A stretch of DNA of 64,000 bases, taken from contig NZ_CP088298.1 of NCBI RefSeq assembly GCF_021117425.1, forward strand, positions 4,340,001-4,404,000. Direction: 5' to 3'. Below the pieces are notes generated by a model. That model was not told the origin of the DNA, did no database searches, and saw nothing but the letters and a program-made list of their open reading frames with translations. The translations under genes and the position numbers were made by a program. This DNA comes from Brevibacterium zhoupengii. Its GTDB lineage: Bacteria; Actinomycetota; Actinomycetes; Actinomycetales; Brevibacteriaceae. How positions within the stretch are numbered: position 1 is the first letter of the stretch; each line of letters starts with the position of its first letter. Below, in pieces: positions 61,741-64,000 of this stretch.

Positions 61741-61774
61741 AGCGGGTGAGAAGAACTGAATCTTCTCACCCGCT
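61741..61774 (-). terminator. intrinsic terminator of parB
   Basis: AGCGGGTGAGAAGA and TCTTCTCACCCGCT form a perfect 14-pair stem with a six-base loop. On the reverse strand it is followed by CTTTTTCATTCC. It lies 32 bases beyond the parB stop. Confidence 0.85.
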
Positions 61775-61780
61775 CCTGAT

Positions 61781-61801
61781 CTAGCGGCTAGCGGCTAGCG
61801 G
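61781..61801. repeat. three tandem copies of CTAGCGG
   Basis: CTAGCGG is repeated three times without gaps between the parB stop and the terminator. Function unknown. Confidence 0.6.
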
Positions 61802-61805
61802 TACG

Positions 61806-63671
61806 CTATTCGTTCGGCGACTCTACACCCAGCAGCAATAGAATTCGGTCGAGATCGTCTTGGTTCGCAAATTCGACGCTCAATTTACCCTTCTTCTTAC
61901 CAACGGTGATGTTCACCTTCGTGTCCAGACGATCCCCGAGCCTCTCAGCAACTTCAATAAACTGAGGCGCCACCTTCGTCGTTGCACGTGAAACATTCAT
62001 GGAATCACCACGGTTCAACAGGACGACTGCCTCTTCAGACGCCCTCACCGACAAACCCTCTGCAACGATGCGCTGAGCCAGAATCTCCATATGTTCGGGT
62101 TCCCGCAAACCAAGAATCGCACGAGCATGTCCGGCAGAGATGACCCCCGCCGCAACTCGACGTTGTACGAGCGGTGGCAGACGGAGTAGGCGAAGAGTGT
62201 TGGAAATCTGCGGACGTGATCGACCGATCCTCTCGGAAAGCTCTTCCTGTGTGCAGCCGAAGTCTTCCAACAGCTGTCCGTAGGCAGCAGCTTCCTCCAG
62301 TGGATTAAGTTCTGCGCGATGCAAGTTCTCAAGCAACGCATCGCGGAGCAAATCGGTGTCGTCAACATACCGGATGATCGCAGGAATGGCGGAGAGGCCA
62401 GCGTCCTTCGTCGCCCGTAGACGACGCTCACCCATGATCAGTTCGAAGCGCTCAGAATTCCCGGGTTTCTGCCGCACGACTACGGGCTGCAGCACACCAA
62501 TCTCGCGAATGCTGTGAACGAGCTCGCTGAGTTGGTCTTCATCAAAGAACGTACGCGGCTGACGAGGGTTGGCATCAATCAGGTCTACATTGATCTCGCC
62601 GAACTCTGTATCAGGGATCGAATCGACGCCTGACGACTCGATACCGGACTCGTCACCAGAGGCGGAGACTCCCTCGTCACTACTGCCTGCTTCCGAAGCC
62701 CCCTCACTCGACTCTTCCACAGGTGAGTAGCCATCCGACTCGGAAGTGATCTCCGACGAAGGGTCTACTTCATCTGTAGTCTGTTCGCCAATTGCACTCT
62801 GTTCCGTACGGGCCTCGTCAAAAGTTTCATGGCCCGACCGATATACCCCAGGGTGATTTTCGGACACCTCGTCATCGAGGCTTGACGTCTCCGATTCACT
62901 ACCTTCGTCGGTGACAGCACCCGAGCTCGCCTCCACGTCAGGTTCCGCAGTCTCAAAGCTGGGTGCGACGGCCTCATAGCTGGTGTCATATTCCTGGCCC
63001 TGTGAAGTCTCAACACGGGATGTCGCGGGGACACTATCAACTTCCGGAGATGATGCCGTTGATGCGGCTTCCTTCGTTCGTGAGATCTTCACGTCGGACG
63101 GCGTCTTCACGCTGGATGTCGGCACACTGGATGTGGAGGCTTCGGTGCCGGCACTCGTTGTTTTGGCTGCTGTGCGCGTGGCCTTGCCGTCGGCGGTCTT
63201 GCTCCTGGAGGTCTTAGACCCCGTTGTTGAACGCTTGGAAGTTGTGGATGACGCGGCCGACGTCGATGGAGCCTTGGCTGAGGGAGCAGACTTCTTCGTG
63301 TTCGTCGATGACGTGCTGGCAGCCTTGGCGGAAGTGCGCTTCGCAGGTGTGCTCTTCGACGTTGAAGACTTGGGTGTTGAAGCACTCTTCGCGGAAGAAG
63401 ACTTTCCAGTTGACGAGTCTGTCTCGGCTGTCTTGGCAGTCGACGATGTTGTAGAGGACGCTGCTTTCGGCTTCCGCCGCCGTGAAGACTGCATAGAAGC
63501 CGCTGGATCTGTCCGAGCCGTCCGAGGCGCCTTCTGCTCTTCCGATCCCTGTTTAGCCTCATCCGAATCGCCTCCGGAGAAGAACACGTCGACTGGGCGA
63601 TCGCTCGACGCCGCATCCGGGATCAAAGCACCCAGTCCACGGCCCAGTCCACGCTTCTTGCGTTCAGCCAC
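61806..63671 (-). CDS. parB: chromosome-partitioning protein ParB with a long disordered insert
   Basis: 621 residues from a GTG preceded by GAGGAG; typical ParB is about 300-380. The N-terminal ParA-contacting motif [11 protein letters not shown] is at 8-18. Residues about 20-355 are low complexity: a Ser/Thr/Ala/Lys-rich block (to about 200) followed by an acidic Ser/Glu/Asp block. The conserved core begins near 358: [34 protein letters not shown] (CTP site), [17 protein letters not shown], the helix-turn-helix [23 protein letters not shown] that reads parS, and a C-terminal dimer domain. Binds parS and loads as a CTP-dependent clamp. Its start lies eight bases inside the end of parA. Confidence 0.93.
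   Translation of the reverse strand: MAERKKRGLGRGLGALIPDAASSDRPVDVFFSGGDSDEAKQGSEEQKAPRTARTDPAASMQSSRRRKPKAASSTTSSTAKTAETDSSTGKSSSAKSASTPKSSTSKSTPAKRTSAKAASTSSTNTKKSAPSAKAPSTSAASSTTSKRSTTGSKTSRSKTADGKATRTAAKTTSAGTEASTSSVPTSSVKTPSDVKISRTKEAASTASSPEVDSVPATSRVETSQGQEYDTSYEAVAPSFETAEPDVEASSGAVTDEGSESETSSLDDEVSENHPGVYRSGHETFDEARTEQSAIGEQTTDEVDPSSEITSESDGYSPVEESSEGASEAGSSDEGVSASGDESGIESSGVDSIPDTEFGEINVDLIDANPRQPRTFFDEDQLSELVHSIREIGVLQPVVVRQKPGNSERFELIMGERRLRATKDAGLSAIPAIIRYVDDTDLLRDALLENLHRAELNPLEEAAAYGQLLEDFGCTQEELSERIGRSRPQISNTLRLLRLPPLVQRRVAAGVISAGHARAILGLREPEHMEILAQRIVAEGLSVRASEEAVVLLNRGDSMNVSRATTKVAPQFIEVAERLGDRLDTKVNITVGKKKGKLSVEFANQDDLDRILLLLGVESPNE
61981..61994. other. parS site inside parB, one change
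   Basis: GTTGCACGTGAAAC within the parB coding region, near its 3' end. One change, again in the left arm. A parS inside or near parB is common in bacteria. Confidence 0.75.
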
Positions 63672-64000
63672 GATTTACTCCTCGTTGTGCGATTTCTTCG
63701 GCTGCTTCGCGGTAGGACAAAGCGCCACTGGAATGGGGGTCATAGGAAATGACAGTCTGACCGTAGCTCGGAGCCTCAGAGATCCGTACAGAGCGAGGGA
63801 TCGCGGAGGACAATACCTGTTCAGGGAAATGCGTGCGAACATCTTCCGCAACCTGAGCGCTGAGGTTGGTCCGACCGTCGTACATCGTCAGCAGGATCGT
63901 TGAGATCGACAGCTTGGGGTTGAGGTGCTTCTGGATCAGCTGAATGTTCTTCAACAGTTGACTCAGACCCTCGAGCGCATAGTACTCGCACTGGATGGGG
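63664..64000 (-). CDS. parA: chromosome-partitioning ATPase ParA (Soj), 3' part
   Basis: The C-terminal 111 residues of ParA/Soj are inside; the gene continues past the right edge. It reads [103 protein letters not shown], matching the second half of Walker-type ParA ATPases that relocate ParB-parS complexes. parB starts eight bases before its stop, so the pair is translationally coupled. Confidence 0.94.
   Translation of the reverse strand, partial: PIQCEYYALEGLSQLLKNIQLIQKHLNPKLSISTILLTMYDGRTNLSAQVAEDVRTHFPEQVLSSAIPRSVRISEAPSYGQTVISYDPHSSGALSYREAAEEIAQRGVNRG

Larger units (their letters stand above)
58851..61805. other. gene-free, AT-richer segment carrying a parS array
   Basis: 2,955 bases without a credible gene, clearly less GC-rich than its surroundings (near half GC by eye against well over 60% in genes). 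It contains eleven parS-like sites and ends in the parB terminator. Short frames are interrupted and some simply translate the parS sequence (FHVK). No tRNA, transposase or repeats other than parS are seen. It probably serves as the chromosomal centromere. Confidence 0.75.

Noticed and set aside
58851..61805. CRISPR array or transposon remnant in the gene-free segment
   Set aside because: The repeated element is the 14-base parS palindrome at irregular spacing; no direct repeats of CRISPR length, no cas or transposase genes, no terminal inverted repeats.

Overview
The window is chromosomal DNA from a high-GC Gram-positive bacterium (Actinomycetota). Gene order at the right end (tRNA nucleotidyltransferase, NUDIX, DUF6049, MurJ, a MviN-type pseudokinase, trxB, trxA, cwlM-like gene, parB, parA) is the classic actinobacterial flank of the replication origin. 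A cysteine-free ribosomal protein S18, the protein repertoire and the overall style suggest Micrococcales, and I would guess Brevibacterium; that genus call is inference, not something the sequence proves.

Layout. 1-4.3 kb: end of a methyltransferase gene, a thioredoxin, an LCP cell-wall ligase, a cold-shock protein with a long leader, and a MarR/oxidoreductase pair. 4.3-12.8 kb: single-gene housekeeping and accessory functions (TetR-HAD pair, M20 amidohydrolase, acetyltransferases, SRPBCC protein, winged-helix protein, LysR, DHFR-like reductase). 12.9-16.1 kb: a GntR-regulated hydroxyacid dehydrogenase plus MFS permease. 16.2-17.5 kb: dnaB. 17.6-21.2 kb: an ABC exporter with two tandem FtsX-type permeases. 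21.4-23.5 kb: a VOC protein and a TetR/NmrA module bounded by duplicated VOC tail sequence. 23.6-33.6 kb: a nine-gene IclR/P450 cluster that matches, gene for gene, the Corynebacterium glutamicum cre pathway, in which 4-cresol is first phosphorylated, then oxidised by a P450 system and dephosphorylated. 33.9-39.4 kb: DUF445, DUF2945 and DUF488 proteins, an ArgE-like deacylase with a transporter, and a hypothetical protein. 39.5-45.1 kb: rplI, rpsR, ssb, rpsF, a membrane glycosyltransferase-like protein and a class A penicillin-binding protein. 45.5-57.6 kb: acyl-CoA synthetase, then the conserved origin-flanking block. 57.7-64 kb: the cwlM-like gene, a 2.95-kb gene-free segment, parB and the end of parA.

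The most striking part is the right end. The gene-free, visibly AT-richer segment between the cwlM-like gene and parB carries eleven sites matching the parS centromere sequence GTTTCACGTGAAAC (six perfect, five with one or two changes), and a twelfth lies inside parB. Spacing is about 150-540 bp. In every imperfect site the changes fall in the same arm. The adjacent parB encodes an unusually long ParB (621 residues) whose CTPase and DNA-binding core is separated from its ParA-contacting N-terminus by about 340 residues of low-complexity sequence, with a lysine-rich block followed by an acidic block. Together they look like a compact chromosomal centromere with a modified ParB.

Other linked features: a SigR-type (GGAAT-N18-GTT) promoter in front of trxB-trxA; a cwlM homologue that has lost its zinc-ligand residues and so looks regulatory; a MurJ flippase and its pseudokinase partner encoded as two genes where M. 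tuberculosis has one fused protein; paired operators in the TetR/NmrA intergenic region; an IclR-type operator just upstream of the P450 operon promoter; and a possible structured RNA leader before the argE-like gene.
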